64,000 bases of DNA, from contig QANU01073111.1 in the NCBI GenBank assembly GCA_003254905.1, positions 1,855,558 to 1,919,557 on the forward strand, read 5' to 3'. Below are positions 26,369 through 39,173 of the stretch, piece after piece (the first letter of the stretch is position 1; each line of letters starts with the position of its first letter). Source of the DNA: Nissolia schottii. Lineage: Eukaryota > Streptophyta > Magnoliopsida > Fabales > Fabaceae. Under the pieces are notes generated by a model. It saw nothing but the letters and a program-made list of their open reading frames with translations. It made no database searches and was not told where the DNA came from. The position numbers and the translations under genes were made by a program.

Positions 26369-29364
26369 GCCAAAATGATAGAAATCATAAGTGACCAAGA
26401 AAAATGAACAACATCAATTAATTCTATCACCCAAATCCTCCGTAGAGTAATCAAATTTCAAAATGAACAAAGATTCATCCAAGGAAACCAAAAAGACGGA
26501 CTAGGTTAGCATTTTGCAGATGAAATAAACTTACAATATTAAACAAAGGAGCCAAAATCACAGAAGCCATAAGTAGAGTGATAAAACTATTATGAATTAT
26601 CCTTTGCTAACTTTTCTTAACAAAAAAATGCTTTACCTACATCAAGCCAGGACAGCTGTTGCTCCAAACATTAATAACCAGAATAAATGCATATGATCAC
26701 GAATGCCTTAAATGCATTATTAACAAAATTGAGTTGTTGTACACAATAAAGTGGCTGACCCTACCTAGTAAGAAAAGACTTGGCAGCTGTTGTTATTGGG
26801 CATATAATGAATGGTTTATAACTAGTCCAATAATTCAATTTAGTGGAAAACTAGATCCATTACTTATGTGTCAAAGTGTTGATTTAAGATGAATGAGGCG
26901 TACAATAACCATGCATAGGTGATATTTGATAATTTTCTAAAACCCAGTAAAAGGAAATTCAAGAACTTTGGGTGCTTTTAATTGTTGAAATATCTAATCA
27001 GAGACATTATTATTCAAAGCTTGCCACATAAGCAAAAGTATATACACACAAAGCATTGTGTGAATAGAGATGAAAACAATATGAAGAGATCATTTCGGAT
27101 ATCCAATCAATTAAAGAAATCATAAATATAATTAAATCATCACTTCCATATCTAAATCAATAACCATTCCCAATGCACTCCCTGTCACAGGTTAGTCCAT
27201 GTAACAAAGATTGCCAAATTCCTTGTAACAGGGGAAATGAAACTGTGTATAAGTGCCAAAGAGGAAATAATAAGATACAACACATGAAATCACCAATCCA
27301 CCTTAAAGAAAATAAGAAAATATAAGTATAAGGAACTTCACATAAATGTAACTATTGGATACTCACGCAGATAAGAAAACACACACAAGATAAATCCATA
27401 ATTTTTACACAGTTTATCACTGTTCCCACACAATTATTCCTATCAAAAAGTTTTACTCACAGCTCCTACAATTATTGACATTTCCTTCTCTCAAGACCTT
27501 CTCTTTATCTGCTCAACACCAAAGCATGATGTCACACATGGCCGGTTACCACCCACTTCCATTCCAAGTGCTAACTACATTTTGCTCACTCCATTACAAT
27601 GCAATTATTTCAACAATCATTTTCCATTCATATCATCGTTCCTGCATTTTTACCTTCTCTACTGTTGGTTATGAATCCAATCATTATATTTTTAGTTCAG
27701 GAAAATTTGTACCAAATAGCATTGCCCAAGTAGATATACACACAAGGCTTCAATTTACAATACAGGTGCTTCACCCTAGCTTGTTTAGATCAAGCAATAA
27801 GACGTAAGATTGCTCAATTTTGCACTCCTACATAGCATCTACAATACTAATTCTACTCTACTAATCGGAATTGGGGGATTGTCAAGGAACTCGCTGAAAT
27901 CCCGCGAGTCGGGCAAGTTCCATTTTTGCATGTGGAGCAGCCCATTTTTGCATGCGTCCCCAACCTTAAGCACCCCAAACCATGGTTATCAAATCGGGAA
28001 ATGAATCGTGAATCGGAAAGTTTATTTTCCGAATTGTGAATCGAAATGTAATGAGTCATAGGATACATGACCAACAATAATAAATAGCATAATAAAAATT
28101 TTCATGTAAAGAATCATAAAAATAACTATATATCAGCATAATAATTAGGGTTGTGGTGAACCGGTTAGCGCTCGACCCGACCCATTGAGCACACAACCAG
28201 CTGCTGCTTGTATTGCACAAAAGCAATGCAAATCGCGATTCACACAATTCTGGCACAATTCAAGGCCGATTTCGATACATCATGCAATCTGTATCTTTTT
28301 CTCCTTGAACCACATCATATCGCATGTATCGAATCGCGATTCATGCAATTCTAAATACAATAACCCAAACCCTAAGTAGATGTCTCTCCTGCCACAATCT
28401 CAAACAAAACTCATCTTCTCTCTCTCGGTGTTTTCTTCTTTCTGTTCTGCATCTGCCCACCTCACACAGTCTCTCCCTCATCTCTCTTCTAGACTTCTGT
28501 TTCACCGATGGCTGCCCCCAGTTCTGCTGCAGCTGCCTTCGGTGGTGGTGACCTTCTTCCCACAGTCTGTGGAGGCTGAGGACTGAGGTTCTATTTTTGA
28601 CGCTGAGCACAGTACGTTCTAATCTGCTGCCTACTTTTTTAATTATCTGGTTTCTAGCTATTTGAGTGAGGTGCTAGTAGTAGTTTTCGATTGAGGTCGT
28701 ATTTGGGTGAAATATCATCAGGTGGGGTTGCTGGTGGAAGTAGTGGGGCTGCAGGTGTGAAAAAACCATAATTTTGCTTATTTATGCCATGTTACATGCA
28801 TATATATATATACACACACACACACACACGTAAATGTTATTATCTATTATTGAAACAATCTTCGATCCATGTTATGATTCAGCATTTTGTGTGTCTCCCC
28901 GTGTCCCCTTCCCATACTAGGTAGGTTCTCAATCTTGACAACCTACACCTCACCATCACTGAACAGTAAAATCAGTGGCAGCAAGTTGCAAAAAAGAAAA
29001 GAAATCGCTCGAAGTTCAAACCACAACATCATCCCAAATCATAACGAAGAAAATAAAACGACGGAACCTTCAAAGTGAGGACCCGTTAAAACAATGTGCG
29101 TATATTTCACGTACAATTTCACACTGAAAAACAACCAAGCAATTGTATAAGATCAGCAGGTTACTGTTACTTGGCGAAAAGGAAAGGCATCGTCCATAAA
29201 CACTTCCAATTTACCCAACACGAAACAGAAACCCTAGACAGTGGGAAACGCATCCAACATTTTTCCAGAAATGGCTAAAAACGAATTTATGAGCTAATCA
29301 GCAATTTCACGAGCTATCAGTCACCGAAGTGAAGTGTGCTACGAGAATTCATGGTGAGACGTAC
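26369..29364 (-). other. 3-kb intron in the PKL 5' leader
   Basis: On the minus strand a donor CACG|GTACGTCTC at 29364 and an acceptor TTGGCAG at 26369 leave three untranslated bases before the PKL start. The intron carries a TA/CA microsatellite at 28800-28830. Near 28231 and 28332 there are two direct copies of the motif AATCGCGATTCA. From about 28380 to 28620 a CT-rich plus-strand block resembles the 5' end of a captured gene. The intron structure is inferred from splice consensus only, without transcript support. Confidence 0.5.
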
Positions 29365-29555
29365 CGTGGAGTGCGAGATTTTCCGGCGATCTGGTTCGAG
29401 GAGCTTCGGAAATTCGCGGGAACCCAAAACCTGAGTTGCGAAAAGAAAGAAGAAGAAAAAATAGAGAAAATGAAAAAAAATGAAAATGAAAATGAAAAAA
29501 TAAATAGAGGCGGTGAAGGAGAAAGAAGGTTTGATAGGACTTACAAAGGGACACT
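29365..29555 (-). promoter_or_regulatory. PKL untranslated first exon and core promoter
   Basis: The exon ends with a good donor at 29365. Upstream on the minus strand the DNA is CT-rich (TTTCTTCTTCTTTC), and a TATA-like CAATATAAACAG lies at about 29582-29592. A start of transcription some 30 bp below that, near 29555, would give a leader of about 190 nt. The TATA assignment and start are inferences. Confidence 0.35.
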
Positions 29556-29592
29556 GACGAGATTAACAGCCACACCGAGCCTGTTTATATTG

Positions 29593-30170
29593 AAAATATG
29601 GAAAATCAACCAAACATTATACTGAAATTTTCGATGGGAAATTACACAAATATTTATTTATTTATTTATTTAATAATATCTGGTAATGACGAAAGCTCAC
29701 ATGCTTTTTTTTTTTCCCTCCAAATAAAGAAGGAGACGTTATCAAAACAAAAAAATTAACCATTAAACTAAAACAATACAAAATTCTACTATTATCAGTT
29801 AATTTTATATATATCACTATTTTTTTAAAATCATGTTTTTAAGAATCACATGGTTTTAATGACATAATAATATATTGTTAAATAAATATTTAACTTTTTG
29901 CACTAATCAAATAGTGTATTAAAGTTATATATATTCAAATATTTATAAATAATCGTTAAAACATAATATTTTGATCAATGAAAAAATCATTTATAATGAC
30001 AATATTATTTTAAATGCTATTATTTTATTCTAGCTTTAACAACTATAATATTACGAATTTTGAAATCATGCCAAAATTTATTTCAAACTCGACTTTAAAC
30101 TCGATCTAACATTTGAAATGAGGAATAACTAGAAAGATATTCAAATATTCAAATTGTCTCAAGTAAATGT
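29593..30170. other. intergenic, no gene seen
   Basis: Very AT-rich spacer between the PKL promoter and a LINE insertion. It contains a short TTTA run near 29650 and no coding signal. Confidence 0.5.
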
Positions 30171-30649
30171 AAAAGAGGCAAGATCATAAACCAATATATG
30201 GCGGCATGTGGGGATCTGAATGCGCTTACTTAGCTCATGGGTTATTCTAAAATTATTATAACTGAGCTTTTGGCTATCTATATTGGGTTGAAAGTTACTA
30301 CGAAGCTAAATGTGTGGACACTGACTCTCTCTCCGCGATGAACCTCTTAAGTCAAGGTGATTCTGACCGTCACTCCTATCATTTTCTCATTGTTGCCGTG
30401 CATGAGCTGCTAAGTCGCGACCGGAGAATTCGAGAATCCAATTGTTGCACAGATAGTTTGGTCAAGCGTGGGATCTAGCTTTTTTGGGGTATTATCTTCT
30501 TTGGCTCTATTCTCCTTTCATTTTTAATGATTTACATGTCGATATGATTGGAACTTCGTTTTCTATAATTGTAAACGTTTAGTTGGTGTTTTGTCAGGCG
30601 TTGTTACCTCAGTTGTTTTATAAAAATAAAAAGAAAAAAAGAGGCAAGA
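30171..30649 (+). mobile_element. 5'-truncated LINE 3' end (RNase H tail) with target duplication
   Basis: The 13-base sequence AAAAGAGGCAAGA occurs at 30171-30183 and again at 30637-30649, bracketing a 453-bp insert that ends in an A-rich tail (AAAAATAAAAAGAAAAAA). The insert translates, with at least one frameshift, into pieces of the RNase H domain that ends plant L1-type LINE polyproteins: TELLAIYIGLK, then CVDTDSLSAMNLLSQGDSD, then HELLSRDRRIRESN. Truncation at the 5' end, an A-tail and a direct repeat are the usual signs of target-primed reverse transcription. It is dead. Confidence 0.8.
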
Positions 30650-32550
30650 GATTCCATAGAAGCTGGAATACAAAGCCTGTGTAGCTTTCATACAAGTTTG
30701 CCTAGTATTACATATATTATAGCATTGACATGGTTAGAAATAGGACAATGGGCCATGATATCTAAACAAAGCTGTTTTATGGGTTAATGCTTATTAGGGT
30801 TGTTTAGTTCTTAGCTTAGCACGAATTAGATATCCTTAATTTTGTTGATTCTCTGTGACCCTTGCCAGCCCATTCCTACATTTTCCATTTTCTATAAATG
30901 AAAAATATTCTATTTATGAAAAAGACATTATTGGTATTAATATTGTGTTAAATTAAGTGTTGCCAATATTTTTTTTATTGTATTTCCCGAACAAGAACAA
31001 CTTTCCTCGCCCAAGCTTAGCAATTTTACCCACACTTGCAAATACTTATGATAATACTTGCCGCGACGCGGGTGCATATAGGAAAAAGTTTTTTTCTCCA
31101 TGGATAAGAGGGACAAGATTTTTAAATACCCACTTGTTAAATGAAGCAAAAACGGGAGCAATTTCCTCATACTTGTGGGTACCTTATATATACAATAATT
31201 ACTCCTAATAATATAAAAAAAATGTTTTTATAACCTTAACTAAAACTCTAGAAGTATATAATATTAGTGATAAAAATTAATTTTAGTTAGTCCCAGCTCA
31301 AAAGGCTTTATACTAATGTTACAAAATCCTCTTTTTTTAATTTATTTTAGGTTTTATTTAGAGCAATATATTCTAAAGAATTTTACCATCATTTGGTTAA
31401 AGTTTATAGAACTTTCATTATTATTTATTTGTTTATATTTTAAATCCATCAATTTTAAATTAAAAGAGATTTTTTTTATCATAAGAAAATCATAAATGAT
31501 TTTTTTCATAATTTTTTAAAACTAATAATGAAATGTTGAATATTCATGAATATCTTTGAATACTCGTATATCTGACAAGAAAATTATAGACAAATACTCA
31601 TTTAAATATAGAAAAGGGATGAGGGAGATTTTTGTAGAGCCGGGGGATGAGGAATTATCCCCACCCCACCCTACGCCCTATTGCCACTTCTATCCTCGCC
31701 CATCCATTGAATGCTTGAATATTTTTTCTTTTGCCTACAAATCAAATTGAAGGCCAATCCGGTTTTGGGGAAACTTGACACCTTTGCCATCTCTAGCATA
31801 GAATTTGGATATGCAATGCAGGCAATACCTCGCATTAGGTCGGCGTAGACACATACTCCCAAAGCAAGCCACCCGAAGCCATTGGCCAATACATTTTTGT
31901 TGATAGTTTATACTACACCAGCAGCAATTTTCGAATAGAAAGCAGTGCTTCGACCACATTGCGAAATCTGTGTAGTTGATTACCACTTACAAGTCAAAAT
32001 ACACCAGAGTTGCGGAGCATAACAAAATACAGAAACCAATCTACACTATAATGCCCATAATGAAACAGAGACGTGGATCTAAAGAAAGATTCCTATATTG
32101 TTCACGTTCACCCCCTTTCTGCCAGACAACCAGAACAATTACTACACATGGAGACACATGACTTTCTTATTTCCATCTACAAATTTGGGATTACATATGT
32201 TGAGAGTTCAGACTGTCTTGGCAATAAGCAACAGGTTTGAATCAAAGGGATAATGATCACAAGAAACAATTAACTGCAAACTAGAAAGGAATCAGCATCA
32301 TCATTAAATTATTATTGAAACACTAAACTGAAGTGATTTACAAAGAACTCAAAGCTCTAACAAAACCAGCTAAGGTTTTTTTTTTCAGTTACAGTTCAAA
32401 CAAGGATGAAAATGTTACAAGTAAAACAACAACCATTCTTTTTGGCAGAAAGTGTACACAAGTAAGAAAAAAAGAAAAGACTCACACTTAGACACGTACT
32501 CTTACTCTACAACCAATTATAGTTTTTTTTTTTTCCTTCTTGTTTCTCAA
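30650..32550. other. intergenic and 3' region of CAF1
   Basis: AT-rich spacer. The last few hundred bases before 32551 are probably the 3' untranslated region of the minus-strand deadenylase. Open frames at 31556-31986 lie on both strands and match nothing I know. Confidence 0.45.
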
Positions 32551-33366
32551 TTAGTCTGTCTTCTCAACCCCTAAACCATACAAGACACCTGCATATTTCT
32601 CAGTAGACCCATTGAAGAATGTATCCCTCAACTTCCTAAATGTACCCGCAGTGAGCAAGCTATCCGACCCAGCTTGATGGCAAACGCCAACCCTCTCAAC
32701 TTCCAACAACTCCGCGAGCTTGTTCAAACCTCCGTGCAGGCTGTTGCAGAACTTCATCAAGTGCTTGATATCATAAAGCATTGGGAAATACGTCTTGATT
32801 AGTTCAAAGAACCCGGCCTGCGTCTCCGGCAAGCTCCGGCACGTCAGAAGCTTGATGAGGTAGCCGAAATCGTAGCCGCTGTGGAACGTCACCCAGCTCA
32901 TGCCTTCGTTCAACACCACCCCCGACGACATGAGGAGCTCGCCGAACCGCTTCACGTCGATCCCTTTCTCGCTGTTCTTCTTGAAATCGATCCCGCATTG
33001 GCGCAGCAACTCGATCGAGTCGCTCGCGAAGATGTCCTCGCTGATGTTGAACTCCCGGAAGTTGAATTGCCAGATGCAGGATCTGTCGGTGCCGCAGGTA
33101 GGGAGGTTCCCGTTCTCGTCGGAGAAAGTGAGGCCTAACTGGATCAGCTTCAACATGTCAACGTTGTCCTTGAGGGTCTGGTAGTTATAATCGTTGATGT
33201 GCTTGAAGTTCCCCACGGGTCGAAGAACCACGCCAGGGAACTCGGTATCCATGGCGACATAATTATATTCGTCAACGATTTCGCGGATCAGCGCGAACTC
33301 CTCCTCCAAGTTATCGTTCCATACCTCCCTGATTTGAACCGAATCCTCTTTCGGCAAAATCGACAT
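32551..33366 (-). CDS. CAF1: CCR4-associated factor 1 (poly(A) deadenylase, CAF1/POP2)
   Basis: This is a 3'-5' exoribonuclease of the CCR4-NOT complex that shortens mRNA poly(A) tails in the cytoplasm. It is an intact single coding exon of 271 residues, the usual length for plant CAF1. The DEDD-type active site is complete: D40 and E42 in MDTEFPGV, D166 in SGYDFGYL and D235 in [10 protein letters not shown], with H230 just before it. The start is fixed by [16 protein letters not shown], where plant CAF1 proteins begin, and the frame has no alternative upstream ATG. The coding region is richer in GC than its surroundings, common for intronless plant CAF1 genes. Plants carry several CAF1 paralogues and I cannot say which one this is. 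Confidence 0.95.
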   Translation of the reverse strand: MSILPKEDSVQIREVWNDNLEEEFALIREIVDEYNYVAMDTEFPGVVLRPVGNFKHINDYNYQTLKDNVDMLKLIQLGLTFSDENGNLPTCGTDRSCIWQFNFREFNISEDIFASDSIELLRQCGIDFKKNSEKGIDVKRFGELLMSSGVVLNEGMSWVTFHSGYDFGYLIKLLTCRSLPETQAGFFELIKTYFPMLYDIKHLMKFCNSLHGGLNKLAELLEVERVGVCHQAGSDSLLTAGTFRKLRDTFFNGSTEKYAGVLYGLGVEKTD

Positions 33367-33418
33367 CTCCGACGAACAAAACCACGCACAAGAACGAAAA
33401 CCGGAACCAAACCCAGAT

Positions 33419-33518
33419 CTGCAAGCAAAAACAACGCCGAAACCGTTCAGATCTCAAACCCTAACAAATCAGGCAGAAATGAACAAATTAACAGAAGAAC
33501 AGAGGGAATCGCAAAAAC
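33419..33518 (-). other. 100-base intron in the CAF1 5' leader
   Basis: On the minus strand a donor TTCAG|GTTTTTGC (33518) and an acceptor TTGCTTGCAG (33419) enclose 100 bases, leaving a leader of 52 nt between the splice and the ATG. The calls rest on consensus alone. Confidence 0.5.
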
Positions 33519-34700
33519 CTGAAGGGGATTTCAGTAAATAGAGCGGCGAATCGGCGATTTTTGGTGGAGATTCAACTAGATCTGAAACATAACAAAGCGC
33601 AAAAAAAGATCCGTTAGGGTACAAGTAGTAGTTCATAAGAGCTCGGAAGTGAAGTATGAACTAGGGTTGAAGCATGAACCCTAGAACGAGTAGTTTTTTG
33701 GGGGAGAGTGAGGAATCTAACCTTGAAGTGTTGAAAACGAAGGTTTAGGTTCGCGGATCTGGAAGGTTGAATCGGAGGTTTCGGGGTCAACGGAGGAGGA
33801 GGAGGAGGAGGAGGATTGGGGGATTGGAGGAGCGTGAGGGAGAGGGGTTGAGACCTGATAAGTACTGGGGGCTTTGTGTTGAGAGGGGGGTGGGGTCGTT
33901 TTGGCTGCCAACAACTGCACGGGAGGTGTCGTTTACAGCTTGGATAGGGCAATTCGCGATGCGACAATATAATGGTAGTCGTTAACATCTGTCCTAAGCC
34001 TCAAAATCACACCGACCTTCTTTTTTCTCCAATAATATAATATAGATTTTTTCTTATATATGCAATAAATATATTTTAGACATGGAATTCTGGATTGATG
34101 ATTTTTCTGATGCAGAAATCTGGATTGATGATTGATACGCTTTGCAATTTAATATAGTTTATTTTTAATTTAAATATACTTGCATTATTGCCCCTAATTT
34201 AGAATTTCATCTTCCAAACTTTGGCCAATAACCGATTTTGGATATCTGAGTCTGATTTTGCTCTTGGAAGCATATAATTCATAGTTTCATTTGTAACTTT
34301 TTTTTTCCTGAATGCTCTTTATTGTGCAAAACATTTTCTAGGTGTACAAAAAATTAAACCTTATGTACTTGCTATAATTCATTTTGTTTTAAACTTTTTT
34401 AGTTATCTATTAATCTATTAATAAAAAATATAGTCGAATTAAACTAAACTTCATGTTTAATCTATTTTAAAAGTATCAGTTTACTATTTTAAACAATTAT
34501 TGTAGGAAAATACCTTCAAATAATTTATAACATAGGATTATCCATATTTAATCACTTTTTATCAACTTGATCTCTAATATTATATTGTTTTGATAAATAA
34601 AATTATGAAAAATATTGCTCTAGTAATTTTAAAAAATAGAACACTAATAATTACTTTACTTCTCAACAAATGCTCTTTTGAGAAATTAAATGTCTGTCTT
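33519..34700. promoter_or_regulatory. CAF1 upstream region with GGA repeat
   Basis: The first 480 bases are GC-richer and include a (GGA)n run at about 33791-33817, read as CTC repeats on the gene strand, typical of plant leaders. This also produces a spurious proline-rich frame. Beyond about 34000 the DNA turns AT-rich with no further signal. Confidence 0.4.
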
Positions 34701-34890
34701 CATCCTTATAAATACTTTTTTTTTAGGTTGTCTGCCCGGTATCCAAGGCTTAGCACACCTGGCTATGGCGGTGAGTCTCCCAGTGGGAATAACTGCGTAC
34801 ACAAGGTCTCGAACTCGGGATCTTGCTTAAGCGATACCATGCCGCTTACCACTTGGACCAACCCACGTTGGTAACATCCTTATAAATACT
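34701..34890 (-). mobile_element. tRNA-derived SINE, copy 1, with 16-bp target duplication
   Basis: The element (34717-34874) is flanked by CATCCTTATAAATACT at 34701-34716 and 34875-34890. On the minus strand it carries a pol III box A-like GGTCCAAGTGGTAAGCGGC and a box B-like GAGTTCGAGACC, and ends GGGCAGACAACCTAAAAAA with a short A-tail. It shares its length class, boxes and 3' end with the copy at 54718-54901. Without the tail it is about 150 bp. The interior lacks part of the GC-rich stretch present in the other copy. Confidence 0.88.
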
Positions 34891-35052
34891 AAACTAACTT
34901 ACTACTTGTCAAACATCTTGTATATTTAAGATTATATTTGTAAATGTAATATTTCTTCACTTTAATTTGAATTACAGGTTGACATTTGAAAATATGTTAA
35001 AACACAATTTAACCATAAATTTAGAAAGTATACTATTTTGTAGATAAAACTC

Positions 35053-35565
35053 TGTTAAGAATATTATCATATCTCTGATTTATTTTAATTGATCTAATGT
35101 TTATTTAGTTTGATTACTTTCAATTTATGTTGATTTTATATTTATGTTCTGATTATGTTTCTTAGCTTATTTATAGACACTTTTCATTGTATCAAATAAT
35201 AACCCTCAATAATACAATATATTTTATCTGAGTTATATTTCTTGTTCCTTGTTTATTTTTTACTGATCAATCATGGGACTTCACATGGTATCAGAGTCAT
35301 GGCACCCGAGCCATCTTTTTTCCCTTTCGTTGCTTTAGAGCTTAGGCTACTTGTAAACTCTTGTTTCCGTACAATATTCTCTGTTATTGCTTCTGGTTCA
35401 CCCGACCACCTCTGCTAAACTCTAGGAGCAGCTTGAGGGAGGGTGTTAGGAATATTATCATATCTCTGATTTATTTTAAATTGATCTAATGTTTATTTAG
35501 TTTGATTACTTTAAATTTATGTTAATTTTATATTTATGTTCTGATTTTATGTTTGACACTTCACA
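35053..35565 (+). mobile_element. TRIM (miniature LTR retrotransposon)
   Basis: All parts of a TRIM can be read in 513 bp. The 5' LTR (35053-35285) begins TGTTAAGAATATTATC and ends TTCACA. A primer-binding site TGGTATCAGAG, complementary to initiator-Met tRNA, follows immediately at 35286. A polypurine tract GCTTGAGGGAGGG lies at 35431-35443. The 3' LTR (35444-35565) repeats the start of the 5' LTR nearly base for base and then has a deletion of about 110 bp before the same TTCACA end. No reading frame fits between the LTRs. I see no clear 5-bp target duplication. Such elements depend on proteins of autonomous relatives. Confidence 0.85.
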
Positions 35566-37061
35566 ACAGTTTTGTTTAATTCAAATTATAATGTAAGTGT
35601 ACCCATTAATTGCCACGGTCCTAAAAGTAATTATATTTTTGAAGTCATTGGTAAGTATTTCTTTCTAAAATAAATCACCAATATCTCAAACTTATTAGTT
35701 TCTAGTAATTAATTTGTTTCTAATCAAGCTAAGCTATTGCAACACCTACACCAAAACAGAAGCTAATTTACTAGTATTAAGTTGAAGAAAAAAAAAGTAC
35801 TTTCAACAATTTTTTTTGTAGGGTACTCAAGTTTAAAAGTGTGCTTAAAGAAAATAAATACACATCAATTAACTAAACATTTGTAACTCGCAGTCCTGAT
35901 CTTGTGATATTTGATAACTATCTGGGTTGGAGCAACAGACTAGCAGCAATTGAACTATGAATATTTGTAGCTCCTAATAATATTTGCTTAACAAAGTCTC
36001 TATAATAAAACATTGGGTCTACATCAAAGACCAAGTATTAGCGCATAATGATGCAATTTGAATTAAATATAATCAACTTAAGACGCTATTATATTTACGA
36101 ATATGAAAGAAACAAGATAGCTACAATAACACTTCAAGAGAGAGAGAGAGAGAGAGAGAGCTACAATAACTACAATCGACATCATATTCATCAATATATA
36201 AGGTCCAAAATGGCAGGCAAGTTCAATCCTTCAACTAGGTCCTGCAGTGGGAACGCCAAATCCATTTCATAACTGCCTTTGCCATGCCATCGAAAAGGTT
36301 TGACTAAACGACAATATAGCATGATTGAGAATATATAAGGTGAAGAAAAATATTTGTGTGTTCCCAGAGTATGTCTAATACAAAGCCATATATATTATTA
36401 ACCATTAATTTTAATTTAAAATATTTAAAAATATATAAAATGTTTAAAATTAATAATTAATAATATTAATAAAATATACATTAAATATATTTTATAATTA
36501 CACAAATGTTTATCTATTACATGGACACTTTAGTCAAAACCATAACAACTTATATTAAATACTTAATTAACATGTAATTATTTTGTACCGTGGCCACGGA
36601 GAGAAGAAATGCTGCCCTCAGCTTAGGATTGTGGTGTCTTTCAGGTCTGAGTTCCATTGTGGGTTTATAAAATTGTAGGAAAAAAATATTTACGCTTCTT
36701 AAACTCTTATTTAATGATAAATAGACACCTTAACTTTTAAAATATTTAATTAAATTATAATAATTATTACAATTAACCATTCTATATAGCCTTCGGTTTG
36801 ATGCATGATATCAAATGACAAAACCACATCCTACAATGAAAAATGAAAAAAAAAAGACAAAAATACTTAAAATTATTTTTGTTTTGGAATAATTTTAAAA
36901 TCAATTTATGCATTTAAAAAAAATGGCACACATTAAACATGTCTCAGAGATGATTTTAAATTAGTTTTTATATTTTTAAAAATAAAAGACACAAAAAATA
37001 CGTGATATCTTATTATCTTTATAATTTCTAGGTCTAAAACAAGAATCACAACCTACCATAG
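35566..37061. other. intergenic, AT-rich, with GA microsatellite
   Basis: No gene-like frame. An (AG)12 run lies at 36137-36160. The remainder is AT-rich spacer without recognisable repeats. Confidence 0.5.
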
Positions 37062-38262
37062 TATGTGTTTGGATTTCTAGTAGAATGCCCTGGAATCAAT
37101 TCCTCACGTTCAAAATCGATGTCCCCCAAATCCCATCTTGTTTGGTTCCCATGCTCATAATAAATTTACCCCAATTCCATAGCTCATAATCAATTCCTCA
37201 CTGAAGAGATAAATCACTTCTCGGAGAATTGATTTTTGTTCAAAAATAACTTTCGTTTTCTACCCTTCAATTTATTGCCCTTTTCCTTTATTTCCTTTTC
37301 TCATATATTGAGATTCGTAACTCATCTATCTTCACGTTTGATAGTGTTTTTGTGTGAGACTCTCCAACTTGTTGAAGCTTTGGTCAAAGCTCTTGCATTA
37401 TGGTTCCTTCACATTACACATGTGTAGGTTCTACAATTTTTAGGCTACTGGGTGTTGATATTTTTTATTTGTGCTCTGGTTTGCTGCTATAGGATGTTGT
37501 TGGGTTTGTGGGGTGGCTCTGTTCTGTTTATGTTGAGGACCCTGTATTTTTTGGATTACTCTTTTGACTATTTCGCGTATTTTTTTGTAAATGGGCATGT
37601 GGTTTAAATTTCTTATTTGGTCTGATTTATCATGTAATATTTTGCCACCATTTATCTTATTATATGTCATGGTGGTTGTTGGTGGCTATTTGTTAAGGTG
37701 GACAGGCCGTGGGGTTTAGGAGCAATTTTAGGTTCTCTATTTTCTTTGTCTTTTACAAAATTTATGTGGTTTTTGTCATGTTTTATGCGTTGGTGGCCAT
37801 AAGTGTTTTTTGCTACTATTTGTTATATTTTATATTTGAATTGAATTTGCCTCATACATGGTTTTGATAGCTTGATTTGCTTCAAGTATTACAAAATAAA
37901 AATTGGAGTAGAAAAGCTAGAAATATGGCAAGAATGAAGAGGCGTGAGCAATTTTAATGGAGCCTTACTCACTTTAGTAAAATGATCTGAGATAACTAAT
38001 GTGAAAAATTTTAGAGCATCCATTTTTGTGGCAAAATTATATTTAATTATTGGTCTAAGTCTAAACTGGTTTGCTAATTTTGGTTAGTAGATATACATTA
38101 AAAATACTAACATAAATAAGCAAAGTAATATAAATTTTTTGTCTTTTATTTTATTTATATATCTAAAAATAATTTTAACCCATGTTATTCAAATGAGAAT
38201 TCCAAACATAAATCAATTATGACACATGCAATTCTATCGATAATGATGGAAAAGGGATATTT
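37062..38262. mobile_element. unclassified repeat, left part
   Basis: It starts with GTATGTGTTTGGATTTC, which mirrors AAATCCAAACACACATTC at 52019-52036, like the two ends of an inverted-repeat element. Its last part (about 38108-38256) recurs in direct orientation at about 51870-52018. No protein was recognised inside. Superfamily unknown. Confidence 0.35.
38108..38256 (+). repeat. 150-bp direct repeat, left copy
   Basis: The stretch containing TTTTATTTATATAT, CAAATGAGAATT, CATAAATCAATTATGAC and GCAATTCTATCGATAATGAT is repeated at 51870-52018 with about 85-90 % identity by eye. Confidence 0.8.
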
Positions 38263-38565
38263 GTCATCATATGGCTCCTTTTCATCAATTTTGCAAGACT
38301 AGGGGTATTCATTAAATTTTATTTTTGTATGGGCGAAAAATTCAGAAATCAGATCCTTCTTTTCCAATTTCATTAGAAAAAAGAGGATCTGAAGCCAGAT
38401 TCCTCTTTTCCGACTTCTGGAAAAAAAAAAGTAATTTAGGGTCCAGCGTGTGGCCGACACGCGCCTGATGTGATGTGACCCCCTAAAGTCAAACAACTAT
38501 TTTCCTACTTGTGATGCATCAGAAATTGTCTTCCACGAGTGCTATCACGGGTGCAACAGTAGTGT

Positions 38566-39120
38566 AACATGCCTTTGAAACTTTATGAACGAAGTAGTAT
38601 AAATAGAGGGGGGTTGGGATGAAGAGAAAGATGCAAAGACTTGATAGTTATCAACGAGAGAAAAAAATTCTTATCAACGAGAGAAATTTTTTTAGTGATA
38701 GTTATACACAAAAAAAATATTAAAATGGTAGCACTAGATAAAACAATGGATTCTTCTCTTCATATTTGAGAAGGCAATTGTTGCTGGAAGGGTAAATATT
38801 TTTTATGTGTTATATTGTTATAAATTTATTTTTTGAATTAATTTATGATGCAAAGTAAAACACATAGTATGCTCTACATTCATCTTATTATGAAGATCTT
38901 ATGTATAAAAAATGTGTCTTAAATAATATGCTGATATTATTATTATTATTATATTATTAGTAGCACTACTACTGATGTGTTGTGTTGTTACGTTGATTAT
39001 TATTATTATTATTACTACTGTTATAAAAAGTCATTGTCTTGTATGTATTGTTAATTATTATTATTGTTGTTGTTGATGATGATGATGATGCGGTTATACT
39101 AATAAATAATAATTATTAAT
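38566..39120 (+). repeat. duplicated 5' region of the plant-mobile-domain gene, copy 1
   Basis: It shares TGTAACATGCCTTTGAAACT, a TATA box in AGTATAAATAGAGGGG, and a short ATG-started segment with the copy at 40226-40870. This copy is cut off by the pararetrovirus fragment and is not followed by the coding exon. Confidence 0.8.
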
Positions 39121-39173
39121 ATTATTATTAATTAACTCTTTTAATCCTATAAACGGAAACTTTATTAATTTTA

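Noticed and set aside
33614..33988. Proline-rich minus-strand frame upstream of CAF1
   Set aside because: It is a product of the GGA repeat in the promoter or leader; no known protein begins this way.
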